Shown piece after piece: positions 11,701 through 20,959 of a stretch of DNA of 23,244 nt. Below the pieces are notes generated by a model. The model was given only the letters and a program-made list of their open reading frames with translations. It was not told where the DNA came from and made no database searches. This DNA is from Actinomortierella ambigua (taxonomy: Eukaryota > Mortierellomycota > Mortierellomycetes > Mortierellales > Mortierellaceae), in contig JAAAJB010000551.1 in NCBI GenBank assembly GCA_016098155.1, forward strand, positions 1 through 23,244, written 5' to 3'. A program made the translations under genes and the position numbers. Each line of letters opens with the position of its first letter. Position 1 is the stretch's first letter.

Positions 11701-12066
11701 CATTTCTGGGAGAACTTCCCCTCGCCCATCTTCTTCATCTCGGTCATGGGCACCCAGGTCTTTGCCATGTTGATCTGTATCTACGGTGTTATCGTCGGTG
11801 CCCCCATTGGCTGGGTCAAGGGCATTGTCATCATCGCTATCTCGCTCATTTACTTTGTTCTGCTGGACTTTGTCAAGGTCTTTATCTTCCGTCACTGGTC
11901 CTTTGAGTTCACCGCCCGCGCCTGGCCTACAAAGGAGCGCCGTGAAAAGCTCGCTGCCCGCAAAGTTCGTGTGATCCAGCAGAAGCATGTCTGGGCTTCT
12001 ATCGACGAGGTCCGTAAGGTCGGTCTCAAGATCAAGGTCATCAATGCCTTCAAGCAGGCCAAGTAG
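8787..12066 (+). CDS. PMA1: plasma-membrane H+-ATPase, P-type (P3A), two coding exons
   Basis: Pumps protons out of the cell using ATP, energising nutrient uptake. Exons are 8787-9110 and 9664-12066, giving 908 residues, about the normal fungal length. The 553-base intron begins GTAAGT, ends AATAG, is phase 0, and joins SAIVG to DWADFGII between membrane helices 1 and 2. Visible hallmarks are TGES at 207-210 (actuator domain), the PVGLP bend in helix 4, DKTGT with the phosphorylated Asp358, KGAP at 459-462 (nucleotide binding), TGDGVNDAP from 608, and LND with Asp706 in helix 6, the position of the proton-carrying Asp. About ten helices are seen. Codons are strongly biased (CGT for Arg, GGT for Gly), indicating high expression. 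The C-terminal tail, about 852-908, is very basic and ends INAFKQAK, without the yeast Ser-Thr or plant YTV regulatory ends. It faces CSN6 tail to tail, 332 bases apart. Confidence 0.96.
9111..9663 (+). other. coding intron of the H+-ATPase gene
   Basis: GTAAGT donor at 9111 and TAG acceptor ending at 9663. The interior has stops in the coding frame and simple repeats, including (CATC)n at 9625-9644. Joining the flanks restores the expected helix 1 to helix 2 sequence of P3A ATPases with nothing missing, so no extra exon is needed inside. Confidence 0.9.
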
Positions 12067-12398
12067 AGAGATAGAAAAGACAACTTTTTTTCTTTTTCTT
12101 CCATTTTTTTCTTTCTTACAAGATTTTTTTTTTAGATGCCAAATTCTCCTTCCATCCAAAAGTCCACACTCAATGCTCAGACTGCTCTGTCTTCGTTGTA
12201 GATTCTAATGCCATAGTAAAAAAAAGTTTGTACATCATTTTCCTTGCTGTTTGCTCATTGTTGTTATTGTTGATTTTGGAAACAGGGGGGGGGCCTCTAG
12301 TAGCGTGCTATTTGACACCTTGTAGCCAAGTCCATCATTTTGGACGTTCCCTATTGTGGCGCCTCTGAGTTTGCTCTACTTTTCCCACTGCTCAAGCT
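12067..12398. other. shared 3' region of two convergent genes
   Basis: Contains T-rich sequence after the H+-ATPase stop (12085-12132) and a G9 run near 12287-12295. No canonical AATAAA is seen for either gene. It must hold both 3' UTRs, so the transcripts may overlap. Confidence 0.55.
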
Positions 12399-14418
12399 TC
12401 AAGGTAACATGCCACGACGTGCACGGGGGTGGCCACCATGACCCCCAGGGCCTCCAAAGTGTCCTGTAGGTCCTGACGACACAATGGTGTTGAATTTATC
12501 GATCATCTAAGATAGAAGAAGAAATGGTAAAGCAAAAGTTGGTTTGTTGTTCTCGTGTTAGTCAGCCTTCAAGTTGTCCAGGATCGTGGTGTGATGCACA
12601 AAAAAAAAGTATTACCTCGCTCATCACATTGGTTCCTTTGGTCATCGTGGCAAGGTATGATGTCAGCAGCACATCGTTGTATTCCTAAGAAGGGAGAAAG
12701 ATGAACAAATTCAAATATCAGTTGGTGAGAACGACAAAAAAAATCACTAAAGAACAAGAAATAAAAAATAGCCAGGAAAGTCTTACGGTCATAAACTCCT
12801 GTTCAAAGGCCGGGCCCTCAATCGTCGGCAATCGGTTGCACAACGACAGAATTTGGCGTTCGAGATCGTGGTCCTTGGGGACGAGACCTTGTTGGGCGTC
12901 CTGGAGATATCCATAGAGCAATTGGATACGGGTGTGCAACATCTTGATCGCGTTGCGTTGTCCGCTCAAATGGTTCACCAACGAACTCGACGCCGCTGCA
13001 TCATCGCCACCCGAGCTACTCACGGTATGGGCCAGATGGTCAACGGCAATCCGCTCCGCCTCGCCCGTCTCGACACGATAGTTGGCCTTGATGAACATTG
13101 GTTGCGGCTGGCCGTCCACAATCTCGGTGATCGACTCGTACAGTGTAATCGGCAAGCTGCGTGAAGGTGTCGGGATCTCGTTCGGATCCAGCTGTAGGAA
13201 CAGTGGACTCTCATTGTATGCCATTAGCTATAGAAAGAAAAAGTATCGGGGTTAAAATAAACGGGTTAAGAAGACCATTCCCATTTGCGACTGCATCTTT
13301 CCTTTTGTCTTAGCATTGATTTGGCTCCCTGTCCCTGTTGTCTGATTTACCTGCTGGAGAACATCAATATCAATCAGCGTCGGTCGATAACCAATGGTGT
13401 ACCATCCCAGAAAGTCATAGATTGGAAACACCTGACGGACTAGCGAGGAGAACAAAAAAAAGCCAAAACCGATCCATCCAAAAGGGAGTCAATATTCCCT
13501 TCTTAGACATATCCACTGTGAACAAGGAAGGGGGGCAGAGGAAGGGATCAAACGCTCCTCTTTTTTCCTCTGATATCGATAGTCTCCTTACATTGCTCCT
13601 GCTTGCTCAAAAAGTACTGGTCATCAATCTTGATCGAACCATCAGCCTGGGTGGAGAAGAGAAGTTCGTACGAATTGAAGATTTCGACCTCACGACCTGC
13701 TTGAACACCCAGCAACGCTCCAATGACTAAAAGAAGGGGTTTGTTCATCAAACGTCAGCATGTTATGTAACTCTTCCTTTTGTTCTCCTGGGTGTATTTG
13801 TCGTCCTTCAAGCGATTGCTTCGGTGCCGATTTTCCATAGCTCCGTTTAGCTGCTCCTATTGTTACCTCGAATGTCCTTTGTCTGCGGCTGGTGGATGGC
13901 GGCGCGTGTGAAATGATCCGAGATATTCAGCAACGTCAGTGGATGTCTATAACAAATATAGAGGTTGTTAGCAGTGTTTGACGAGGGCGGTCAGCCAACC
14001 AAAGGTAAGAGGATAAAGGGTAAGAAGTACGTGGAATGGCGCGCGTCACTCCCCTCCCCTACACTCCTGTCTGTTTTGATTGCTCCATGGGTCGAACAAG
14101 AGGGCAGTGGAGGTACAGGTAAATGCACCCATTGTCACCATGAGGTGCTGGTGTTTCAAGGTAAAACAAGACATGCTTGCCTGCCTGTGTGCCCCATGTG
14201 TGGTCCTGAGTTCCATGTGCGTATTTTTTCTCATGCCGCAGAAAGCAACATGGGGGGTGAAGAGCTCACGCGTCTATTTCTTTGACGCTCGGGAGGGAGG
14301 GTCAGTTCTCAACGCCAATAACATCCTGAGCCCAAAGTCGCGAAAAAGGAGAGCATTACATGGCGATATGGAGACCGGAGTTGTTGGGTTGACTCGAGAC
14401 GACAGATGTGGCATCCAT
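12399..14418 (-). CDS. CSN6: COP9 signalosome subunit 6, seven exons
   Basis: Non-catalytic MPN subunit of the COP9 signalosome, which removes NEDD8 from cullins. Minus-strand exons, in order: 14418-14360, 13946-13867, 13726-13592, 13439-13351, 13227-12787, 12684-12616, 12506-12399. All introns are GT..AG (413, 140, 152, 123, 102 and 109 bases) and phases agree, giving 326 residues, almost the length of human CSN6 (327). The first exon encodes MDATSVVSSQPNNSGLHIA and splices into IHPLTLLNISDHF. The MPN domain (about 20-150) includes VIGALLG and the family mark FLGWYTIG. The zinc-binding HxH of active JAMM enzymes is replaced by Thr106-Ile-Gly, as expected for an inactive MPN. EAERIAVDH (177-185) and QRNAIKMLHTRIQLL (211-225) match CSN6 rather than Rpn8. 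The C-terminus ends in a Gly/His/Arg-rich tail. Confidence 0.94.
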
Positions 14419-14860
14419 GGTGTGCATGTAATGTGAGCGTAGTTGAAAGTGGTGGAGAGAGAGAAGGGCGGTGGCAGGGGCCAGAAAAGAAAAGGAAGAA
14501 TAGCGAAGTGGCAAAAGCGAAATTGCAGTGCATTGAATGGTATCAAATGAGAAAACGAAAGCCCCTTAAATGTCGAAAAGTGGATGCTTGAGAGACACGG
14601 AGCGCGCTGGGGTGCCATCATTGCCACCAACTTGAGGATCAACTTTGATGCGTGGAGGCTCCTGCTCCTGCCCCGATCATTTTTACATGTGGAGAGGGGT
14701 AGGCTGAGGCATAGGGGCCCTAGGGCAACGGCTGAACGGAGAATGGGACAAGGGCAAGGACAAGAGCGATCTCCCCCTGATCCAGCAAAGCGGTAGCGCC
14801 TGCGATCATTGGTGTTTTTGTGTTTGATCCATTGGTGAGAGGCTCCTCGCCCCCCTCTCC

Positions 14861-14884
14861 TCCTCCTCCTCCTCCTCCTCCTCA
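14861..14884 (+). repeat. (TCC)n trinucleotide repeat
   Basis: About eight consecutive TCC units followed by AGGG, in a spacer. Confidence 0.85.
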
Positions 14885-15135
14885 GGGTCTTTCAAAGTCG
14901 AAGAGAGAATGGACGGGGGGGGGATTGTGGCAGTGTGCGACCGCAGCAAATACACATTGTACAATGCAGCAAAAGTGTGCATACAGCAAGGGCCCCTGCC
15001 TTGCAGTCCAGTCCAGTGTCTCGCTGCTCGACTGCACCATGTGAGGTAGCGCTGACATGTTTTACGCTACGAACGATGGGCTATGTTTATTGTTGCTGTT
15101 CATAGTCGACTATTGATATTGTTGTGTGTGTGCGT

Positions 15136-15159
15136 GTAGGAGAGAGTGAGAGTGAGAGT

Positions 15160-15211
<52 letters not shown>
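15136..15211 (+). repeat. compound (GAGAGT)n(GA)n microsatellite
   Basis: Four GAGAGT-type units pass directly into more than twenty GA units, ending at AAAAAG. The two-stage structure suggests that the pure GA run expanded from the six-base unit. Confidence 0.9.
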
Positions 15212-15217
<6 letters not shown>

Positions 15218-15632
15218 ACGACATGACCCCAAACCAAACCAAAACCAACGTGGATTGATAACCAAAGCCTAATCAACGCACATCAGCGCATGATCCGTGA
15301 TTGCAGCAATGTACATTTTTTGTGTGTGTGTCGTCTCTCTCTCTGCTTGCCCACGAGTCTGTTCAGCCCTTCTGAGGTGGATCTCACCACCACCACCCCT
15401 CTTCCCAATGTTGAAAGAGCGAGTGACTGAATAAGTGGCAGAGCAAGCTAGTGAGTGGGAAGTACCTGGGTGTGAGTGTGTGTGTATATGTGTTGTGTGT
15501 GAGGCAGACAAGAGGACACTTGTGCCACACCCACACTCCACGGATAAAGCGACGATCGACAGCCCTGGTCATGTCCAAGGTTGAGATTGACTGCAGAAGG
15601 GGGGGGGGATGAACCGCGCCTTTTTTATTTTT

Positions 15633-15672
15633 TTTCCCGCGGAAAACTCGCCCAGCAGGGCAGGGCGGGAAA
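15633..15672. promoter_or_regulatory. pair of inverted E2F/DP-type consensus sites
   Basis: TTTCCCGCGG lies at 15633-15642 on the plus strand and GGCGGGAAA (TTTCCCGCC on the minus strand) at 15664-15672. Both match the E2F consensus TTTSSCGC, face each other 21 bases apart, and end 10 bases before an ATG at 15683. Binding is inference; the paired consensus is seen directly. Confidence 0.45.
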
Positions 15673-15682
15673 GCGTGTCAGC

Positions 15683-16356
15683 ATGTCAGACCAGCAGCAC
15701 CAGCAGCAGCAGGGCTATGGTGGTGGTGGTGGTGGTGGACATCGGCCTTCCTTTGCCCTCAGAGAGTGTGAAGAGGGGGGCGGGTCTCTTCAGCTGCAGT
15801 GGAGCGTATGTATCATCATTTTTACTTTTTTTTATTTATTTTTTCCCTTCCCTCTCTCATTCTCTCTCTCTTTCTTCCCTCTTTCTTCAACACTCACTTT
15901 TATCCATCATCCCATCCATCTTGTTGGGATTACCCTCTCTCCTTCCTCCTGCTTGTCATTCACTCTTCCAGCAGGTATTCATTCATTCATTCATTCCCAT
16001 CATCCATCATCCATCATCATCTGTCGCGTGTCGTCTTTTCCAGAATCATCCCTCTATTGATATATCCCCAACAGAGCCCTTGTATCTGTCCATATCACAA
16101 TTTTCTCTGTCTGTCTGTCTCTCTCTCTATCTCTTTCTCTTTCCCACCCACTACTACCCTTCTGCAACACACACAGCCTGAGAGAGAGAGAGAGAGAGAG
16201 AGCCTTCCTCCTTATGGGATATGAATCCTCTTCATCTTCATTCCTTTCGTTTTATAGTCTCATGCTTCGGAATTGTCCGACGTACATGGTTCGGCTCATG
16301 GTCCAGAACTAGCTCCAGTACTAGTACCCGGCGCGAGGAAGCATGGACGAGAGTGA
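15683..16356 (+). CDS. speculative short two-exon gene with Gln/Gly-rich start
   Basis: An ATG at 15683 opens a 41-codon stretch beginning MSDQQHQQQQGYGGGGGGGH and ending at a good donor, GTATGT (15806). A pyrimidine-rich stretch leads to a TTTATAG acceptor at 16257. Joined in phase 0, the second exon (16258-16356) continues for 32 codons (SHASELSDVHGSAHGPELAP and onward) to TGA, giving about 73 residues. An alternative acceptor near 16180 is also open in frame and would give a different end. Another possibility is that this is merely the untranslated leader region of the downstream Rho gene. The Gly run comes from a (GGT)n repeat at 15718-15739. There is no recognised family, and the two E2F-like sites directly upstream are the main reason to list it. 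Confidence 0.25.
15977..15995 (+). repeat. (ATTC)n repeat
   Basis: Four to five ATTC units, followed by irregular CATC repeats to about 16020, inside the candidate intron. Confidence 0.8.
16178..16202 (+). repeat. (GA)n microsatellite
   Basis: About eleven GA units after a CACACACAG acceptor-like sequence. Confidence 0.8.
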
Positions 16357-16553
16357 GAGGGAGATAAGACAAGAGGAGGGACACGACACAAGGGGAACAG
16401 GGAGGATGTGTGTGGCATGCCTATTACTCGTCGTTTGAGGCTCTCTCTTCTGGTGTGCTATTCCTTTCCATTGAGTAGGGTAGTAGTAGTAGTCGTAGTT
16501 GCATGTGGAATGGATGGGCTGGATTCTCCCCTCCTCCTCTCTCTCTGTTGCTG

Positions 16554-16586
<33 letters not shown>

Positions 16587-16961
16587 CTCTCTTTCTCTCT
16601 CTTTCTCTCGCCACCTTGTCTTTTTTTTTTTATCTTTCCCGTGCATGGACACATACACAGATACACACATATACACCACGCAGAAAAAAAAAGTCCCCTC
16701 TCCTACAACCCCCCTTTTCGTGTGTGCGTGATTGTATGAAAAGAAACTGTACTGACCCAACGCCTCAATTCTCTTTTCTTCTCTCTTTTTTTCTTTCCAT
16801 TAATCCCTCTATTCCGTTCAACAACATCGACTTACAACAACAACAACTACCATCATTGCCACTGTTGACTCACGCCCATTCTGACCACAACAGACACCCT
16901 TGCATCCATACTCACACACTCCTAACTCATCCCTCCCCGCACACACTTTCTTACACAAGAC
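16357..16961 (+). promoter_or_regulatory. pyrimidine-rich promoter and leader region of the Rho gene
   Basis: Contains a long CT tract (16534-16612), a T run, and a second C/T block (16770-16800). A CAA-rich leader (16820-16860) follows and continues to the ATG at 16962. No clear TATA box is seen. C/T blocks followed by a CAA-rich leader resemble the start region of the H+-ATPase gene. Confidence 0.4.
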
Positions 16962-19798
16962 ATGACCGAAATCCGCAGAAAACTCGTTATTGTTGGCGAC
17001 GGTGCCTGTGGCAAGACATGCTTGCTGATTGTCTTCTCCAAGGGCACTTTCCCCGAGGTAAGAACCCACAACCCTCTCTTCCCTTACATCCCCTGCTCCT
17101 CCCCTCCTCCTCCTCTTCCCCTCAAAAAAAAAACACCCTCCCTCGAAACCCCATCCAGCCCATCTCGTGTCTCAACAGCAGTGCCATCATCCGCCTCCTT
17201 CAGCTTCACAATGTGAATGACCACCAACAGGGGAGAGGAATCAAGGCAGATGAGCACAAGAATAGAGTCATACGACTTCCCACCACCACACACTTTCCTT
17301 TCCTCCCCTCCCCCCTGCTCTCCACAACTCAAACCTCCCTTTGTCGACTTTGCCCCCCCCCCCTCCTTTGCGTCTTCACAGTAAACGACACCTGTTGGGA
17401 GAGAGGGAGATAGAGAGAGAGAGAGAGAAAAGTGAGTGAGTGGAGATGAGAGAAAGGACGGAGGGTGTTGACATTGGCGCACGAGTGTTATTTTTGACAT
17501 TGCATTCAGGCAGGGAGGCAGACAGACAGGCAGGCAGGCAGACAGACAGACAGACAGAGACACAAACAGGCGGTTATCCCCCCTCCCAGGCGAGGTGTAC
17601 ACGCACACACCCTCTCAACGGAAAAAAAGAGTCTCAAACATCGTACCCCACTGCTACACCAGGGCGCATCCATTGTTGGCGCCCCTGTACACTGTTAGTG
17701 TCACGATCAGCAGAGCTTGCAATTGCAGGCTTCGTGATATTTTACAAGCAAGGGGTCGGCTATGTCCAGATAGAAAAACAACACAGCCAACGGACTGGTC
17801 CTGGGCTGCAGTTCTTTTTTTTCACACTCTTTGTTGAGCAGGCAGGCAAGCAGGCAGCCAACCCATCTCCACTAGAAGTGGTGGTAGTGATGATGGTGGC
17901 AGAGAGGGAGAGAGAAAGAAAGAGAGAAAGAGGAAGGGCGAGGAGGAAAGAGGAGAAGGGACGGGGGCGAGGGGACAGGGGGAAGGGTGCTGGCCTGCCC
18001 TTCCTTCCTATGGCGAACGTCCGTCCCTCGGTGTCTCTTTATCTCTCTGAGAGAATTGTTGGTCACTCTACGCGGGTCGCGCGCCTCTTTTTTCTTTCCC
18101 GCATCCTTGGACCTTGAAACCTATACCATGCCGATATGTCTATTCCCAGCAAATGTACTTTGTGAAGTTCGTTGGGACACGACAGGATGGATGAGAAAAA
18201 AAAAGGGATCGCACAACAACGCACACATATACATCCCTGTGCCAACCCAGTAACAACATGACCAACAAAAACAACAACAACCATTGTGCTCTCTTTTGTT
18301 TATTGTGATTTTCTTCTTCCTGTCGACATTTTTCCCCAGATGTCATTCTGTCCATATTTATCGTGCTATCCTCTCCAACCCAGTACCTTTGTTGACTGCC
18401 ACCTCATTACAGGCTCGGGTCTTGACTGGACAAAACGGTTATTGCGTGCCTTTTGCAACACTTTCTCTTTTTGCCCATCTTGCCTCTGTCTCCCCCCCTT
18501 GAAGGGCCTGCCTTTCGTTTCATTTATTTTCGATTCTATTCTATTTTGAATCTCTCTGCCTTTGGGAACAGAGAAAATTTTGTCTCCTAAGTGCTCTCTT
18601 GAAGCCATCCATCCGCACAGGTCACAAAAGGGGATGCTCTCATACAGCATCTATTACGCACGACTCTGTCCTAGTTGGCTATGACACTATAGAATGTCTC
18701 TTTACATCCAATAGTTGGGATCATACCAAGGACGAAAAGAGAGAGAGAAGGGGGGGGGAGAGATAGGGAGAGAAGAAAAAAAAAAGTAACAGCGCGCCTC
18801 TTCTCCCGTCCAGTCCATGTCGCTAATTTCAACCACAATGCTCTTCTCCCCTATGAACAAATAGATTTACGTCCCCACGGTCTTTGAGAACTACGTCACC
18901 GATGTCGAAGTTGACGGCAAGCATGTCGAGCTTGCATTGTGGGATACTGCCGGTAAGCACACGGCAATATGTCAGGATACGAGGGGGAAGAGGAATAGGA
19001 AGAAGGGGAAAGGGGAGGTGGAGTACCCATTGACGTGTCACTCGCAACAAGAAAGCAAGAGAAAGACGGTCGAGGAGAGTGCCTTGATAACCATCCATTA
19101 CACTCTACTTACACAATTTTCTTTTTTTCTTCACTTGGCATCTTTCCTCATTCAAGGTCAGGAGGATTACGACCGTCTCCGACCACTTTCCTACCCTGAT
19201 TCGCACGTGATTCTGATTTGCTTCGCCATCGACTCTCCCGACTCTCTTGAGAACGTTACCGAGAAGGTGCGCGTGATTCTTGTAACCTTGCAGTCATGGA
19301 TTGTGCGTGTCTGGGCACATAGTCTTCGGTCGAGCTAACGTTTTAATTTTTGACATTTTTTCATCAATAGTGGTTCTCGGAAGTCCAGCACTTCTGTGGT
19401 GGCCTCCCCGTCTTGCTGGTTGGCTGCAAGAAGGATTTGCGAAATGATCCTCGCACCATTGAGGAGCTCAGGCGAAACAACCAGCTTCCCGTCTCATCTG
19501 AAGATGTATGTTTTTTTTTCTCCTTTCGTGCAGGGTTGTTTGACGTCAGGACAGACAGGGTAATCGGATCGTCTCGACACTTCATCGTATTGAAGACCTA
19601 ACGAGTGGCCTCTCTTTTTATGGTGTTTTGAAATAGGGCAAAAGGATTGCCGGCAATATCGCTGCTCGTGACTACCTGGAGTGCTCGGCAAAGACTGGTG
19701 AGGGTGTTCGTGAGGTTTTCGAGAGTGCCACACGTTGCTCGCTTGTTGTGAAGCCCAAGATTAGCCGTCGCAGCACCAAGAACTGCATGGTCCTGTAA
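16962..19798 (+). CDS. RHO1: Rho1-type small GTPase, five exons
   Basis: Membrane-bound switch that in fungi activates glucan synthase, protein kinase C and actin polarity. Exons are 16962-17057, 18865-18952, 19157-19266, 19371-19505 and 19637-19798, giving 196 residues. Introns are GT..AG and phases agree. Numbering matches human RhoA: P-loop GDGACGKT (12-19), effector loop with Tyr34 and Thr37 in [14 protein letters not shown] with Gln63, [20 protein letters not shown], the base-binding CKKD (117-120, Cys where RhoA has Asn, as in yeast Rho1), and the SAK motif at 160-162. The tail [11 protein letters not shown] is basic and precedes CMVL, a CAAX box predicted to be geranylgeranylated because it ends in Leu. 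The first intron, 1807 bases, is very long for a fungus. Rho2 is the main alternative name. Confidence 0.95.
17396..17430 (+). repeat. (GA)n-rich purine tract in the Rho intron
   Basis: Imperfect GAGAGA run interrupted by TAG, ending in AAAAGTGAG. Confidence 0.7.
17510..17562 (+). repeat. (CAGG)n/(CAGA)n tetranucleotide repeat in the Rho intron
   Basis: Alternating blocks of CAGG and CAGA units, at least ten in all. A related GCAGGCAGGCAAGCAGGCAG block recurs near 17838-17858. Confidence 0.85.
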
Positions 19799-19929
19799 AA
19801 AAACTCAAGTCAACAAAGCAGGAACTCGGGAAAAAAAAAAGACCTGAACCGAAGTGATGACAATAACAGTCAGCCGCAGCCAACAACCAAAAAAAAAAAC
19901 TAGTACACCCCGACCCACACCCGACAAGT

Positions 19930-19936
<7 letters not shown>

Positions 19937-19971
<35 letters not shown>

Positions 19972-19980
19972 TCTCTCTTG
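19937..19980 (+). repeat. (CT)n microsatellite downstream of the Rho gene
   Basis: More than fifteen uninterrupted CT units followed by an imperfect CT stretch. It lies about 140 bases past the Rho stop, probably in or just after its 3' UTR. Confidence 0.9.
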
Positions 19981-20339
19981 CTCTCTCTATATCTTTTATC
20001 TCGTCCCTTATTCTCTTCTTTCTCAAACCTGACTCCTCTTCAATGAAAAAAGAAGTATACACACATGTGAATCTATGAGGTAGCTTGAAAGGACTGACCA
20101 ATATAAATGGTGCAGACATACAGATACATGAGTGTCGTTGCGTTGTGGATAGAGAGAGACATCATTTGCAGGCGTTGCTGTGGTGGAAGGGTGTCGCGAG
20201 GTTCTTCAGCATGCCCTGTTAATGGACCTCCAGATAGGGCTGGTGACCCTGATGCCGATTGCATTGTCCAGGGGTCATACTTGTCTGCTTGGAACCCCGG
20301 AAAGTTTGGCGACCGCTCTCACCTCTCCTTCTGGCGGAT

Positions 20340-20957
20340 ATGGATTTCTCCCATTTGGAACAAATCTTGGGCGACCGCTACTCTACAAAATTTACGACTG
20401 TTAGCTACATCCAGCGATGTCGCAACTTGAAGGTCTTAAAGGATAACCACATTGACAGTATCGATCATTCTTACTGGGCTGACGCAAGGCGCAAGTATGA
20501 AGCAGCTCGGGAACAACAGCAGCAGTAACAGCAATCACCACTGACCCTGCCAGGACCAACATCCATTAGCGATCTCATTCATCAACCTATCATCCGTCTT
20601 CGAGACTTGATCGTCATGTACGCATTCGGCCCTTCGCTCAGGTGGGGGGTTGGTTGGTTGGTTATCAGAGTCTCCTCCGATCCACACCAGTGGCACCATC
20701 TAGAACGTCCCAAATCTTTACCAGCCCGAATCGCGTTGCGACACGTATGTTATTACCCTCCCTCCAGGAGTATGGAATCAACTCCCACATCTCAGCCTGC
20801 GGCTCATTTCGGCCATTTACGCTGACGTGAAGATTGCGCGAACATTGACAAGGAAGTACGAACCGTAGACACCCCCTACCCATCTGAGACAACTTTGACT
20901 TGTCAGGCCTTTGGTCCATTGCTTTTGACCTTCGTCGTTATGCTGGATGCATCACTT
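20340..20957 (+). pseudogene. decayed leucine-rich-repeat / F-box-like gene relic
   Basis: Three coding-like fragments appear in order on one strand but in different frames and broken by stops. The first (20340-20528) reads ILGDRYSTKF, then IQRCRNLKVLKDNHID, then a charged YWADARRKYEAAREQQQQ end. After the TAA the same frame carries on through a glutamine run to ISDLIHQPIIRLRDLIV. The second (20713-20868) includes LYQPESRCDTYV and LPPGVWNQLPHLSLRLI. The third (20894-20959) reads FDLSGLWSIAFDLRRYAGCI. This style (CRNLKxL, LPPGVWNQLPHLSL, WSIAFDLRRYAGCI) resembles the large LRR/F-box-like families of Mortierella-type fungi, as I recall them. No start, F-box or continuous frame is visible, so I call it a relic. 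A multi-intron gene with unusual splicing is less likely, given the in-frame stops. Confidence 0.4.
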
Positions 20958-20959
20958 GA

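Larger units (their letters stand above)
14419..15632. other. repeat-rich spacer upstream of CSN6
   Basis: Holds the CSN6 promoter on its left side (a weak TATTTAA-type element on the minus strand near 14567-14575) and several microsatellites. Open frames on both strands are short and low in complexity. I recognise no gene. Confidence 0.5.
17058..18864 (+). other. 1.8-kb first intron of the Rho gene
   Basis: Donor GTAAGA directly after the GTFPE codons, acceptor AAATAG before IYVPT. It holds several microsatellites, a purine-rich block at 17880-17985 and an E2F-like TTTCCCGC at 18095-18102. The open frames inside are low in complexity, and I find no nested gene or RNA. Confidence 0.85.

Noticed and set aside
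9694..12159. Long antisense open frames (182, 260, 225 and 304 codons) inside the H+-ATPase gene
   Set aside because: They mirror a strongly codon-biased exon that rarely produces stops on the other strand. The peptides are Asp/Gly/His-rich or otherwise unnatural, and the sense protein is certain.
12569..12615. CSN6 reading straight through the last intron donor
   Set aside because: Read-through gives a short tail unlike CSN6. Splicing from 12616 to 12506 restores the conserved IDKFNTIV segment, with a branch-like CTGACTAAC and a good acceptor.
15581..16224. Overlapping 141-190 codon frames in three phases
   Set aside because: All three phases are open at once because the DNA is nearly pure C/T, and the peptides are low in complexity. 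Only the short exon from 15683 to 15805 was kept, as a speculative call.
16499..17413. 304-codon open frame across the Rho start region
   Set aside because: It begins in CT repeats, crosses the true first exon and splice donor in a different frame, and encodes Ser/Leu/Pro runs. It is a product of the C/T-rich sequence.
17070..18860. CRISPR-like or satellite array in the Rho intron
   Set aside because: The repeats are short di- and tetranucleotide runs without spacers of even length, so they are ordinary microsatellites.
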